Origin: Pseudomonas sp. UYIF39
GTDB taxonomy: Bacteria; Pseudomonadota; Gammaproteobacteria; Pseudomonadales; Pseudomonadaceae
DNA length: 64,000 nt
Direction of reading: 5' to 3'
Assembly (NCBI RefSeq): GCF_029963765.1
Contig: NZ_JALBYU010000022.1
Span: forward strand, 45,812 to 109,811
In this document: piece by piece, positions 8,000 through 16,802 of the stretch
Numbering within the stretch: the stretch's first letter is position 1
Layout of the letters: every line of letters starts with the position of its first letter
Position numbers and translations under genes: made by a program
Notes under the pieces: model-generated
What the model saw: the letters and a program-made list of their open reading frames with translations, nothing else
Told to the model about the DNA's origin: nothing
The model's database searches: none

Positions 8000-8983
8000 C
8001 TATTTGACGAGTCGCGTTTCCTTGGAAGGTCTGTATCCGAAGTACGAGCTGTAGCACTTGCTGAAGTGGCTGGGCGATACAAAGCCACACGCAACCAACA
8101 CGTCCACCTGGGATAGCTCCGTGTGCTGGAGCAACCGACGCGCCTCGGTAATTCGCAGCTCCATGTAATATCGCTGCGGCGTTGTCCCGAGCTGCTCCTT
8201 GAACAAGCGCTCCAGTTGTCGACGCGAACGGCCAGCGTAAACCGCCAACTGCTCCAGCTCCAGAGGCTCTTCGAGGTTGGCATCCATCAGCTTCACCACC
8301 TCGCGTAATGGCGCGCTCACACAGATATTTTCAGTCGGTTTTATGCGCCGATAACGCGACTCCTCGAAAGCCAGGATGTCCTCAATCCCCTCGACGAGGG
8401 CTTTGTCGTGCAAGCCTTTGATCCAGTCCAGCGCCATATGGAATGCCCCAGAGGGACTGGAAGCCGTGAGCCGGTCTCGATCGATGACGTAGGGTTCACT
8501 GGTGACATGCGTCGCCTTGGAGATTTCCGCGAGTGCGGGGCGATGTTCGGGGTGAATCGCGCAACGATATCCGTCAAGCAAGCCTGCCCTCCCCAGGAAC
8601 CACGCACCATTCCACAACCCGGCCAGACTGACGCCCTGGTCTGATGCAGCCCTCAACAGGGAGATGAGTTCATCCGTCGCTTTGAGTTCTGTCCTGTAGC
8701 CACCGCAAATGACCAGAAGATCCAGGTCCTGGACCGCTGAACAATCGAAACGGGCATCTGGCCGAATGACCAGGCCCAGGTCACTGACGACCTCCTCATC
8801 GGTCAAGCCGAACGTTCGGGAAGAGAACAACCCGGGGCGCAGAAGATTGGCGGTGACAATCGTATCCAGTGCTTGCGTGAACGCGGGCAGCGAGAAATGT
8901 TCAAGCAACAGAAATCCTGCCCGAACCATTTGAGTTTTCTCGTTGGGGTTCTCATTCAGATAGCGGAGATTTTTCCCCTTCAT
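8000..8983 (-). CDS. GlxA-family regulator (DJ-1/PfpI-like domain plus AraC helix-turn-helix)
   Basis: Two domains are visible. Residues about 20-190 are a DJ-1/PfpI-like amidotransferase fold (RAGFLLLEHFSLPAF, GGYRTEL, GLWNGAWFL where the family often has Cys or a variant). The last hundred residues are an AraC helix-turn-helix pair (LEQLAVYAGRSRRQLERLF and CGFVSPSHFSKCY). This is the layout of GbdR, CdhR and ArgR, which control betaine, carnitine and arginine use in Pseudomonas; no specific orthologue could be assigned. The start is uncertain: GGAGG lies only 1 bp from the ATG at 8983, and the ATG at 8929 is an alternative. Confidence 0.88.
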   Translation of the reverse strand: MKGKNLRYLNENPNEKTQMVRAGFLLLEHFSLPAFTQALDTIVTANLLRPGLFSSRTFGLTDEEVVSDLGLVIRPDARFDCSAVQDLDLLVICGGYRTELKATDELISLLRAASDQGVSLAGLWNGAWFLGRAGLLDGYRCAIHPEHRPALAEISKATHVTSEPYVIDRDRLTASSPSGAFHMALDWIKGLHDKALVEGIEDILAFEESRYRRIKPTENICVSAPLREVVKLMDANLEEPLELEQLAVYAGRSRRQLERLFKEQLGTTPQRYYMELRITEARRLLQHTELSQVDVLVACGFVSPSHFSKCYSSYFGYRPSKETRLVK

Positions 8984-9170
8984 GCCTCCGCTAAATTGGC
9001 GTCGTTCGATCAATGTTTGACCTACTCGGTTACGTTACCCAACCTGTCGTTGGGTGCGTTGATAAACCTCAATGCTAACTGCAGACGTTTCAAAACCACT
9101 AGCGCCATTTTGCGATTGATCAGGCCAGCTGAAAGCCGTGACGTAGCTGTGTGTCACTCGCAAACCGCGC

Positions 9171-9962
9171 CTAAACGATGGCGGGATACCCATCGACACC
9201 ATCGGGCCAAGGGGACAGAACCTCGAAGCCGTCGTCAGTGACTGCGACCATATGCTCCCACTGAGCCGAGAGTGAGTGGTCCTTGGTGACTACGGTCCAG
9301 CCATCAGCCAGGGTTTTCACATGGCGTTTGCCAGCGTTCAACATAGGTTCAATGGTAAAGATCATGCCGGCTTTCAGTTTCAGGCCATGGCCTGGGAAGC
9401 CGTAGTGAAGGACCTGCGGCTCATCGTGATAAATCTTGCCGATACCGTGACCGCAGTATTCACGCACGACGCTGAATCCGTCTCTTTCGGCCACCTTCTG
9501 AATGGCATGGCCAATGTCACCCAGGGTAGCGCCGGGGCGGACGACGCGAATACCGGCACACATCGCTTCATAGGTCGTCTCTGCCAGGCGTCGGGCATCC
9601 GGGCCAGGCTCACCCACGAAGTACATGCGGCTGGTGTCGCCGTACCAACCCTCCTTGATAACGGCAATGTCGATATTGACGATGTCGCCATCCTTTAGTG
9701 GCGTGGCTGAAGGAATGCCATGGCAGACCACCTGGTTGACCGAAGTACACACGGTTTTCGGGAAGCCGTGATAGCCGACATTGCCCGGAATGGCTTTCTG
9801 CACGTTGACGATGTAGTCGTGACAGAGCTGATCGAGTTGGTCGGTGGTGACCCCCGCTTTGACGTGGGGAGCAATCATGGCCAGGACCTCGGCGGCCAGC
9901 GTGCCCGCAGCACGAGACAGGGCTATTTCTGCCGGGGTATTGAGCTTGACGTTGGCCTTCAT
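9171..9962 (-). CDS. map: Type I methionine aminopeptidase
   Basis: A 263-residue M24 enzyme that removes the N-terminal Met from nascent proteins. The metal ligands are visible in order: the two aspartates in NIDIAVIKEGWYGDTSRM, the His of YCGHGIGK, the Glu of FTIEPML and the Glu of AQWEHMVAV. HGFPKTVCTSVNQVVCHGIP is the usual substrate-pocket block. Its ATG overlaps the stop of the upstream ParD-like gene (ATGA), so the two are translationally coupled. Pseudomonads normally have another map gene near rpsB; this one is probably the accessory copy. Confidence 0.95.
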   Translation of the reverse strand: MKANVKLNTPAEIALSRAAGTLAAEVLAMIAPHVKAGVTTDQLDQLCHDYIVNVQKAIPGNVGYHGFPKTVCTSVNQVVCHGIPSATPLKDGDIVNIDIAVIKEGWYGDTSRMYFVGEPGPDARRLAETTYEAMCAGIRVVRPGATLGDIGHAIQKVAERDGFSVVREYCGHGIGKIYHDEPQVLHYGFPGHGLKLKAGMIFTIEPMLNAGKRHVKTLADGWTVVTKDHSLSAQWEHMVAVTDDGFEVLSPWPDGVDGYPAIV

Positions 9963-10225
9963 TGCTTGGCTACTGGTGCTGCATCAACCTGGGCGTTTTG
10001 CGAAAAATCGGCGAGCGCGCAAAGCTGTTTTACATCGAGGCCGCCCGCCAGCTCGGTACGAATCAGCAAGCGGCAGATGTCGCTGTGGTCCAGTTCGGGA
10101 TGTAACTCCGCAAGCATCCCAATGCGCATCCAGTGCTCGGCTTGTGCATTGATCGAGCGACTCAGCGCATCGCTGGCGACGCGCAGATTCTCGTGCATGG
10201 CTTCTGAAATTTTTACGATACCCAC
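9959..10225 (-). CDS. ParD-like antitoxin-type protein, coupled to map
   Basis: An 88-residue protein starting with GTG and matching the ParD-like family: MGIVKISEAMHENLRVAS is a ribbon-helix-helix-like N-terminus, and the SINAQAEHWMRIGMLAE block is typical. It overlaps the methionine aminopeptidase gene by 4 bp, and there is no ParE toxin beside it. A near-palindrome at 10247-10261 lies in the likely promoter and could be an autoregulatory operator. What the pair does is not known to me; the arrangement resembles a toxin-antitoxin operon with map in the toxin position. Confidence 0.8.
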   Translation of the reverse strand: MGIVKISEAMHENLRVASDALSRSINAQAEHWMRIGMLAELHPELDHSDICRLLIRTELAGGLDVKQLCALADFSQNAQVDAAPVAKQ

Positions 10226-10246
10226 TGCTTAATCCGATATGAAATG

Positions 10247-10261
10247 TATATGGACCGTATA
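10247..10261. promoter_or_regulatory. Near-palindrome upstream of the ParD-like/map operon
   Basis: TATATGGACCGTATA is an almost perfect dyad (TATA-N-GG-A-CC-N-TATA), 22-36 bp upstream of the GTG start. Its AT-rich arms could also overlap a -10 region on the minus strand. I infer an operator for the ribbon-helix-helix product. Confidence 0.4.
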
Positions 10262-10534
10262 TTAGTCGGTAGTCGTGTGAAATTGCAATTTCACGATTTA
10301 TAGCCACGCCTGAAGCGCGCGGCAGCATAAAAAGTCACTGGGCGACTTCAAGCCCGACTTCAATAGCTGAGGGAATGAAGTGCGGAGCAATCATCGTTTG
10401 TACCCCCACTCGATGATGCTCAGAATTCGTGGCGCAGACGCTAGCCGTTGTTCTTCCATTTGATCGAGTCAGTACCTGTCAGAAAGAGAGCGATTCACCC
10501 TTTCACACCGCACCATTCGACTCAGGAGATAACA

Positions 10535-12214
10535 ATGAATAAAACCATTTCTCGTCGTAGCGGAGGTCAGATATTGGTGGATGCCTTGCGCATCCACGGC
10601 GTCAAAAGAGCTTTTTGTGTTCCGGGAGAAAGCTACCTTTCGGTTCTCGATGCATTGCATGACGTGCAAGAAGAAATCGATCTGGTGGTATGCCGCCAGG
10701 AAGGTGGGGCGGCCTATATGGCAGAAGCCTACGGCAAACTCACCGGAGAGCCAGGCATCTGCTTCGTGACCCGAGGCCCGGGTGCAACGAACGCCTCGGT
10801 TGGCGTTCACACTGCTTTCCAGGATTCATCGCCGATGATTCTGTTCATTGGCCAGGTCGCTCGCGATCAGCAGTATCGCGAAGCCTTTCAGGAAGTTGAT
10901 TTTCGCCAGATGTTTGGCCCCTTGGCGAAATGGGTCGTGCAAATAGACGACACCCGCAGAATTCCCGAACTGATCAGCCAGGCGTTCCACCGAGCGGTCA
11001 ATGGCAGGCCAGGGCCTGTCGTGGTCGCACTGCCGGAAGACATGCTGACCGAAATGGCGGAAGTCAGTGATGCCGGGCCTTTCAAGCGCGTATTGATGAC
11101 GCCGGCAGCCGAGCAAATGGCCGCCATGCAGCAACTGCTTGAGCAATCAGAGCGCCCATTGATGGTGCTGGGTGGCAGCGGCTGGGACACCGAGTCAGTG
11201 CACGACATCCGGCTTTTTGCTGAACAGCAAAATATCCCGGTTGCCGCCTCCTTTCGCTGCCAGGACCTGTTCGACAATCGACACCCGAACTATGTCGGCG
11301 ATCTTGGTTTCGCCGCGTCAGCGCAGCTGTCCTCAGCGGTAAAAAACGCCGACCTGCTGCTGGTCGTGGGCTCCAGAATGGGTGAGGTTTCAACGGGCGG
11401 ATATGCGGCTTTGGACATCCCGGTACCCAAGCAAACCTTGATCCATATTCACCAAGGCATCGAGGAACTGGGGCGGGTTTACCAACCTGCGTTAGCGATA
11501 AACAGCAGCATGTCGACCTTTGCCAAATCAGCCGCAAAGCTTCCAGCGGTGACCAGCCGAATAAAGAGTGAATGGACGCGCACCCTCAACAAAAACTACT
11601 GCGAAAATCTGCAACACTCGCCCTCCCCTGGCGATGTGCAAATGGCGGAAATCATTGAGTGGTTGAATCGCAGTCTTCCGGACGATGCGATCCTGACCAA
11701 TGGCGCCGGAAATTATGCCGTTTGGCTTCAACGTTTCTACCAGTTTCGGCAGTACCGCACACAGTTAGGCCCTACCAATGGCTCAATGGGCTACGGCGTT
11801 CCTGCGGCGGTGGCCGCCAAACTCACGTGCCCGGACAGAGTGGTGGTTTCTTTTTCCGGGGATGGCTGCTTCTTGATGAACGGCCAGGAGATAGCGACTG
11901 CAGCGCAGTATGGCGCCCATGTGATTTTCGTCGTGATCAACAACGGAATGTACGGAACCATCAGAATGCACCAGGAACGCAATTACCCTGGACGTGTTTC
12001 AGGCACCGAATTGCACAACCCGGATTTCGCCGCACTTGCCCAAGCCTATGGACTCCATGGCGAGGTGGTAACCGCCACGTCGGAATTTGCCCCAGCGTTT
12101 GAACGCTGCCTTGGTATGTCCCGGCCATCCTTGATTGAGGTCAGGGTCGACCCCGAAGCATTGACCCCTCGACTTAGCCTGACCCAGATCAGGGAGCAAT
12201 CAAGCAAGAAGTAA
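10535..12214 (+). CDS. Thiamine-diphosphate-dependent enzyme, acetolactate-synthase-like
   Basis: A 559-residue protein with the three-domain layout of the ThDP decarboxylase/carboligase superfamily. E56 in CRQEGGAAYMAEAYG is the conserved cofactor-activating Glu, GPGATN lies in the Pyr domain, and SGDGCFLMNGQE...INNGMYG is the GDG-N25-NN ThDP/Mg motif. It lacks a neighbouring ilvN regulatory gene, so it is unlikely to be the anabolic acetohydroxyacid synthase. It forms its own transcription unit between a 309-bp upstream gap and a clear terminator. CAGGAGA precedes the ATG at 10535. Possible roles include acetolactate synthesis or another carboligation or decarboxylation. Confidence 0.85.
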   Translation: MNKTISRRSGGQILVDALRIHGVKRAFCVPGESYLSVLDALHDVQEEIDLVVCRQEGGAAYMAEAYGKLTGEPGICFVTRGPGATNASVGVHTAFQDSSPMILFIGQVARDQQYREAFQEVDFRQMFGPLAKWVVQIDDTRRIPELISQAFHRAVNGRPGPVVVALPEDMLTEMAEVSDAGPFKRVLMTPAAEQMAAMQQLLEQSERPLMVLGGSGWDTESVHDIRLFAEQQNIPVAASFRCQDLFDNRHPNYVGDLGFAASAQLSSAVKNADLLLVVGSRMGEVSTGGYAALDIPVPKQTLIHIHQGIEELGRVYQPALAINSSMSTFAKSAAKLPAVTSRIKSEWTRTLNKNYCENLQHSPSPGDVQMAEIIEWLNRSLPDDAILTNGAGNYAVWLQRFYQFRQYRTQLGPTNGSMGYGVPAAVAAKLTCPDRVVVSFSGDGCFLMNGQEIATAAQYGAHVIFVVINNGMYGTIRMHQERNYPGRVSGTELHNPDFAALAQAYGLHGEVVTATSEFAPAFERCLGMSRPSLIEVRVDPEALTPRLSLTQIREQSSKK

Positions 12215-12232
12215 CCCGTCTCTTCCGTTTTG

Positions 12233-12268
12233 GGCGCCTGACTCACGATTTACAAGGCGCCTTTTTTT
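12233..12268 (+). terminator. Rho-independent terminator after the ThDP enzyme gene
   Basis: A GGCGCC arm at 12233-12238 pairs with GGCGCC at 12256-12261 across a 17-nt loop and is followed by seven T. It lies directly downstream of the ThDP gene and ends just before the next gene. Confidence 0.8.
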
Positions 12269-12274
12269 GAGCTT

Positions 12275-13555
12275 GTGACTCATCAGTTCATCGACCTGTC
12301 CCACCTACAACAGCAGTCGATCAATGGCCTGAACAGCATGCATCCGCAAAGACAAACCCTGCACAACGAACTGCACGCGCGCCCGTCACTGTATTTCGAC
12401 GAGCCAGCCCATGTGTTTCATCTGGCCTTCCTCGGCGGGGAACCGGAGTGCAATGCGCTGCTGGAGCGCTGCTGTTCTACTCCGATCGATCCTCATGCCG
12501 CCCAGGGCATTACCCAGCTCGATGGCCACGCCCTGAAATGGGAACGCCACGCCGAGTTCTTCACCCTGACCCTGGTGGTCACTTCATCCTGCGATGACCT
12601 GTCCTGGACATCGCTGCCCGAGGTGCTGGCGCAAAAGGTCGAAGCGCATTTGCCGCAGCTGATCAACTCGGTGCAGATCGTCGTGCGTGGCGAAGCCGGC
12701 CTGGACCTCGCCGGCTACGGCTTCAAGGACCCGTGCGGTTCCTGCGTGGGCGGTGGCGATGCGGTGGTCTGGAGCGATTTTCGTCTCAGCGAGGATGGCA
12801 ACAACCACATCCTGTTCGTCAACCGGCGCCTTAACGCTTACCGCCAAGGGCGGATGATCCGCCGTCTGCTGGAAATCGAGACCTACCGCATGATGGCCTC
12901 GCTGTCGTTGACCACAGCCAAGACCTTGAGCGCGCAACTCGATGTCTTTGACAAAACCTTGGTCACCCTCTCCGAGCGTAACGCCGACGCTGACAGCGGC
13001 AACGCAAAAGCCCTGCTGGCGGACATCTCCAACCTGTCAGCCCAAGTGGTCAGCAGTACCGCGAAAACCCGCCACCGCTTCAGTGCCACCCAGGCCTATG
13101 CCCAACTCGTGTACGAGCGCCTGGGCGAATTGCGGGAAAGCCACGTCGGCGATTGCCAGCGCCTCGGGGTGTTCATCGAACGTCGCTTCAAGCCCACCGT
13201 CAGGTACTGCACCGCCACCGAACAACGCCTGGAGCACCTGGCCAAAAGCGTGGCCAATCTGGGCGACCTGTTGCAAGCCCGGGTTCAGGTGGAAATGGAA
13301 GAACAGAACTCGGAAATTCTCAAAAGCCTGAACGCCCGCGCCGATGCCCAGATCAAGATCCAGCGCGCCGTGGAAGGTCTGTCGATTATTGCCATTACTT
13401 ACTACCTGCTGAACCTGCTCAAGCTTGGCTACTCAGGGTTGCACCTGCTCGGCGCCGAGGTGGCCCCGCGAGAGGCGATGCTGGCCATGACGCCCCTCGC
13501 GATCGCCATCCTTGCGCTGATTATTTTCCGCATCAAGAAAGTCAAAGAGCACTGA
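12275..13555 (+). CDS. DUF3422 family membrane protein
   Basis: A 426-residue protein of the DUF3422 family, recognised by HPQRQTLHNELHARPSLYF near the N-terminus. The long middle region is soluble and partly helical, and two hydrophobic helices lie at the C-terminus (IIAITYYLLNLLKLGYSG and MTPLAIAILALIIFRI) before a basic tail. The family is common in Proteobacteria and has no established role. The GTG start at 12275 has a weak ribosome site; an ATG at 12338, just before HPQRQ, is a credible alternative. Confidence 0.85.
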   Translation: MTHQFIDLSHLQQQSINGLNSMHPQRQTLHNELHARPSLYFDEPAHVFHLAFLGGEPECNALLERCCSTPIDPHAAQGITQLDGHALKWERHAEFFTLTLVVTSSCDDLSWTSLPEVLAQKVEAHLPQLINSVQIVVRGEAGLDLAGYGFKDPCGSCVGGGDAVVWSDFRLSEDGNNHILFVNRRLNAYRQGRMIRRLLEIETYRMMASLSLTTAKTLSAQLDVFDKTLVTLSERNADADSGNAKALLADISNLSAQVVSSTAKTRHRFSATQAYAQLVYERLGELRESHVGDCQRLGVFIERRFKPTVRYCTATEQRLEHLAKSVANLGDLLQARVQVEMEEQNSEILKSLNARADAQIKIQRAVEGLSIIAITYYLLNLLKLGYSGLHLLGAEVAPREAMLAMTPLAIAILALIIFRIKKVKEH

Positions 13556-13597
13556 AACGGCGAATCGCTGGGATGCTGAATACCGCACACAAGGGCT

Positions 13598-13834
13598 CTA
13601 GCAAGCGTCAGCGCCCGAAGCCTTTAACGCAGTGACTGAGTCAGTGCTTGAAGCAGAGACATTAAGAAAGGAATTCCACATCTCATAAGCATCGTGATGC
13701 CGTTTGGTTGCCTCTTCCCATTCCGGCCCTGAAACACGTTTGGAAGAGACCAGCGTCATCATGCCCATCGTTGCGGCATCCAGCTCGATCAGGAAAGCGT
13801 GAGAGTGGATCCTGAAGTCTTCGACCGATGGCAT
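13598..13834 (-). CDS. Conserved-looking small protein, unknown function
   Basis: A 78-residue cytosolic protein (MPSVEDFRIHSHAFLIELDAA...) with GGGGGA 6 bp before its ATG. The GPEWEEATKRHHDAYEMW block looks like a structured helix. It has no membrane segment or known motif. The good ribosome site and normal codon use make it a likely real gene. Confidence 0.55.
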   Translation of the reverse strand: MPSVEDFRIHSHAFLIELDAATMGMMTLVSSKRVSGPEWEEATKRHHDAYEMWNSFLNVSASSTDSVTALKASGADAC

Positions 13835-14024
13835 TACGTGTTCCCCCGGCGGATTCCACCGCTATCAAGGAGCGACTGCTCCTCGGACGGTGGAGTATCA
13901 CGGAGAAATTCAGACCGTCTGACCGCCGGTACGTTTCGTCAGGTAATCGAGGAACGCCGACAAAAAATCTCGAACTCAAGCCATAGCGTTGAATCCAATG
14001 TTCAGGTCTATAGAGGTCAGCGAT

Positions 14025-14225
14025 ATGAACAGTGACGACAGTGTTAATGACGTCAAATCAAATGCAACGTCAAACGCCGAAAGAGAGCTTGAGGACAGGG
14101 ACACGGACGCCAAAGGTGTGGATGAAACCGTAACGCTCTCTTCAACTCGAACCAAAGAGCAGGAAGCTGAGGAACTCAGTCGGAAAATAGCTGAGATAGA
14201 ACGGAAGGTGGCGGACGGTAACTAG
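14025..14225 (+). CDS. Small hydrophilic acidic protein, unknown function
   Basis: A 66-residue, strongly charged protein with no hydrophobic core. The N-terminal half is rich in Asp, Asn and Ser and looks disordered. The C-terminal half (TKEQEAEELSRKIAEIERKV) is a probable amphipathic helix or short coiled coil. AGAGGT precedes the ATG. It stands alone between unrelated small genes, and I do not recognise it. Confidence 0.5.
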   Translation: MNSDDSVNDVKSNATSNAERELEDRDTDAKGVDETVTLSSTRTKEQEAEELSRKIAEIERKVADGN

Positions 14226-14408
14226 TAAGGGTCCAAGGGACGTGAGGTTGTAATCTTGAAGACACGCCGCTCCTCTCCTTCACCAATGTATTTGCATTGA
14301 CGTTGGACGGGGTTAGGCCGGTTCCGGTGCTACGCTTTCATTTCCTCGAATAGAGAACGAAGCGATGTCCACCGAACTCTCAATCCCCACACGTTCACGA
14401 CTGTAGCC

Positions 14409-14849
14409 ATGAAACGGTTCCTGATCGGTGGTATCACCGTAGCGATTATCGGCACGATGACGTATGGATTTTTCCAATGGAAAATCGTCGAAAGCCAAAA
14501 ACACGACATGCTGTGCGGACAGGCCAAGCAGACGCTGAAAGGCGTGGAAATCCGGGCGCGGGCGTTGGCTGCCGGACTGTCTGTAGAGGCCTATGGCAAG
14601 GCTGAAGAAGACGAAGTGGCGACACTCATTGGTGCGCTCGACGCCGCCAAGAGCGACGCTGAGGTCGACTCGGTCATAGAGGCTCACGCTGCCACCATCG
14701 AAGCAGAGGATGCGGCTATTGACGCTCAGGTTGATACCCGAGGGGATCAGACATTCCTCGAGCAACGACTCGTGAAACAGCGGATACCGGTCGACGTTAA
14801 ACAAGAACTGCAACGCGCCGCGAAGGCCGTCAGCGTCATGTGCAGTTAG
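14409..14849 (+). CDS. Membrane-anchored protein of unknown function
   Basis: A 146-residue protein with one N-terminal transmembrane or uncleaved signal segment (FLIGGITVAIIGTMTYGFF) followed by an alanine- and glutamate-rich, probably helical periplasmic domain. Two cysteines, C36 and the one at the C-terminus (VMCS), may pair. It is monocistronic as far as visible. The family was not recognised. Confidence 0.6.
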   Translation: MKRFLIGGITVAIIGTMTYGFFQWKIVESQKHDMLCGQAKQTLKGVEIRARALAAGLSVEAYGKAEEDEVATLIGALDAAKSDAEVDSVIEAHAATIEAEDAAIDAQVDTRGDQTFLEQRLVKQRIPVDVKQELQRAAKAVSVMCS

Positions 14850-14961
14850 TGTTCAACAGTGCCCTACCCCACCGCCCCAAGTAATAGTTCTGCATATCCT
14901 CGCGCCCGGCCTAATCCCTGTTGCCTCACCAACACTGCGCTCACTCGACACTTACTCGAGT

Positions 14962-15204
14962 TGATACGCTGCTTTAAAAAGAGCGTTTCTTGAGCATCGG
15001 GCCTTCGAAGGCGCGGCGGTGCTGTCGGCCAGCCAGAGCAAACGGCTGGTCAGTGCCAGCGGCGCCTTTGTCAACCGCGCGTTGTTCCCGTTCGACGTCG
15101 CGCGCCCATCGGAGTTTTACGAACTGCGCCTGAGCCCGCTAGGTGAAGACGTCTCCGAGGGCCATGGCCCCGGCGTGGGTTCGATCCCAACGAAGCTCGC
15201 GTAG
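14962..15204 (+). pseudogene. Possible 3' remnant of a lost gene
   Basis: A frame without a plausible start runs from a TGA at about 14959 to the TAG at 15202-15204. It has protein-like composition and codon use (LEHRAFEGAAVL...ALFPFDVARPSEFYELRLS). It looks like the C-terminal end of a larger protein whose 5' part is gone; I cannot name the family. It lies convergent with algA at the operon's distal end. Confidence 0.35.
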
Positions 15205-15247
15205 CTTCCTCGTTCGATAAACAAGCCAACGCTTCTGGTAAATGGGC

Positions 15248-16669
15248 TCAACTCTTGACCTGTTGGCTCCTGCCGTAGACATCTTCCAGGCGCTCGATAT
15301 CGTCCTCGCCCAGGTAACTGCCGGACTGCACCTCGATGATTTCCAGCGGGATCTTGCCGGGGTTGGACAGGCGATGCACCGAAGCGATCGGGATGTAGGT
15401 TGACTGGTTTTCAGTGAGCAGGAAGACCTTTTCGTTGCACGTCACCTGGGCTGTACCGGAGACCACGATCCAGTGTTCGGCGCGGTGGTGATGCATCTGC
15501 AGGGAAAGCTGCGCGCCCGGTTTCACGGTGATGTGCTTGACCTGATGGCGGGTGCCGCTGTCCACCGAATCGTAACTGCCCCAGGGGCGATACACCGCGC
15601 AGTGGCTCTGGGTTTCCGAGCGACCTTTGGCATCGAGCGCATTGACCAGTTTTTTCACGTCCTGCACGGCATCGCGGTGCGCGACCATCAACGCATCTTT
15701 GGTTTCTATCACGACCAAATCGTTCAGCCCTAGCAGGGTCACCAGCTTGCTACTGCCATGCACGAAGCAATTGCGGCTGTTGTAGCTGACGACATCGCCC
15801 TTGAGCACATTCCCGTCGACGTCTTTGTCGTGCACATCCCACAGCGAAGACCAGCAACCGACATCACTCCAGCCAGCGCTTAGCGGGACGACCCAGGCGC
15901 GGCTGGTGCGCTCCATCACCGCATAGTCGATGGAGTTGTCCGGGCAGCATTCAAAGGTGACCCGATCGATACTGGTCACGCCTTCGCTGCTGCGGCTGCG
16001 CTCCAGGGCCAGCACGCAGGTGTCGTACATGTCGGGTTCGTGAGTGCGCAACTCGTCGAGATAGCGGCTGGCACGGAACAGGAACATCCCGCTGTTCCAG
16101 AAGTACTCGCCGGATCGGACAAATTCGCTGGCGGTTTGCTGGTCGGGTTTCTCGATAAACTTCTCGACCTTGAAGGCGCCGGCGCCAGCATCGCTGCCGG
16201 CGGCCTTGATATACCCAAAACCGGTTTCCGGACGCATCGCCGGAATGCCGAACAACACCATATTGCCTTTGAGCGCCTCTTCCTGCGCGTGTGACAGCGT
16301 GGCGCGCAAGGCGGGCACGTCACTAATCACGTGGTCGGCCGGAAGCACCAGCAGCAGCTCATCGCGGCCCTCGGCGATCAGCTTGAGGGCCACCAGCGCC
16401 ACCGCCGGCGCGGTATTGCGGCCGAAGGGTTCCAGCAGTATCGCCTGCGGCGTACAGCCGATGGCGGCGAGTTGTTCATTGACGATAAAGCGATGTTCCT
16501 GATTACAGACCACGATCGGCTTGCCGATACCCTCGAACGCCAGGCGCTGCAGGGTCTGCTGAAACAGCGATCCCTCGCCTGCCAGACTCAGGAATTGCTT
16601 GGGATACAACTTGCGCGACAACGGCCACAACCGCGAACCACTGCCGCCGGACAGAATGACTGGAATCAT
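15248..16669 (-). CDS. algA: Mannose-1-phosphate guanylyltransferase / phosphomannose isomerase
   Basis: A 473-residue bifunctional enzyme that supplies GDP-mannose. The N-terminal nucleotidyltransferase domain starts MIPVILSGGSGSRLWPLSR with PKQF and a later FIEKPD. The C-terminal cupin-type isomerase domain carries the metal-binding QMHHHRAEHW. It is the last gene of the alginate operon, and AGGAAAG precedes the ATG. The anomaly is its neighbour: in the standard operon algI, algJ and algF lie between algL and algA, but here algA starts 133 bp after the algL stop. Confidence 0.96.
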   Translation of the reverse strand: MIPVILSGGSGSRLWPLSRKLYPKQFLSLAGEGSLFQQTLQRLAFEGIGKPIVVCNQEHRFIVNEQLAAIGCTPQAILLEPFGRNTAPAVALVALKLIAEGRDELLLVLPADHVISDVPALRATLSHAQEEALKGNMVLFGIPAMRPETGFGYIKAAGSDAGAGAFKVEKFIEKPDQQTASEFVRSGEYFWNSGMFLFRASRYLDELRTHEPDMYDTCVLALERSRSSEGVTSIDRVTFECCPDNSIDYAVMERTSRAWVVPLSAGWSDVGCWSSLWDVHDKDVDGNVLKGDVVSYNSRNCFVHGSSKLVTLLGLNDLVVIETKDALMVAHRDAVQDVKKLVNALDAKGRSETQSHCAVYRPWGSYDSVDSGTRHQVKHITVKPGAQLSLQMHHHRAEHWIVVSGTAQVTCNEKVFLLTENQSTYIPIASVHRLSNPGKIPLEIIEVQSGSYLGEDDIERLEDVYGRSQQVKS

Positions 16670-16802
16670 TGCACTTTCCTCCTGCACCTTCATCACTCGA
16701 CATGAAGGCGCTTCGAACAGCGAAGGACTGCCTTCTCTTTTACAACACAAGCCCAATTACGAATGGCCCTACCGGGTATCCAGAGCGTGTTGGTTGTTAC
16801 AT

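Noticed and set aside
9959..10225. Classical ParDE toxin-antitoxin locus
   Set aside because: Only the ParD-like half is present; the neighbour is a complete methionine aminopeptidase, not a RelE/ParE-fold toxin.
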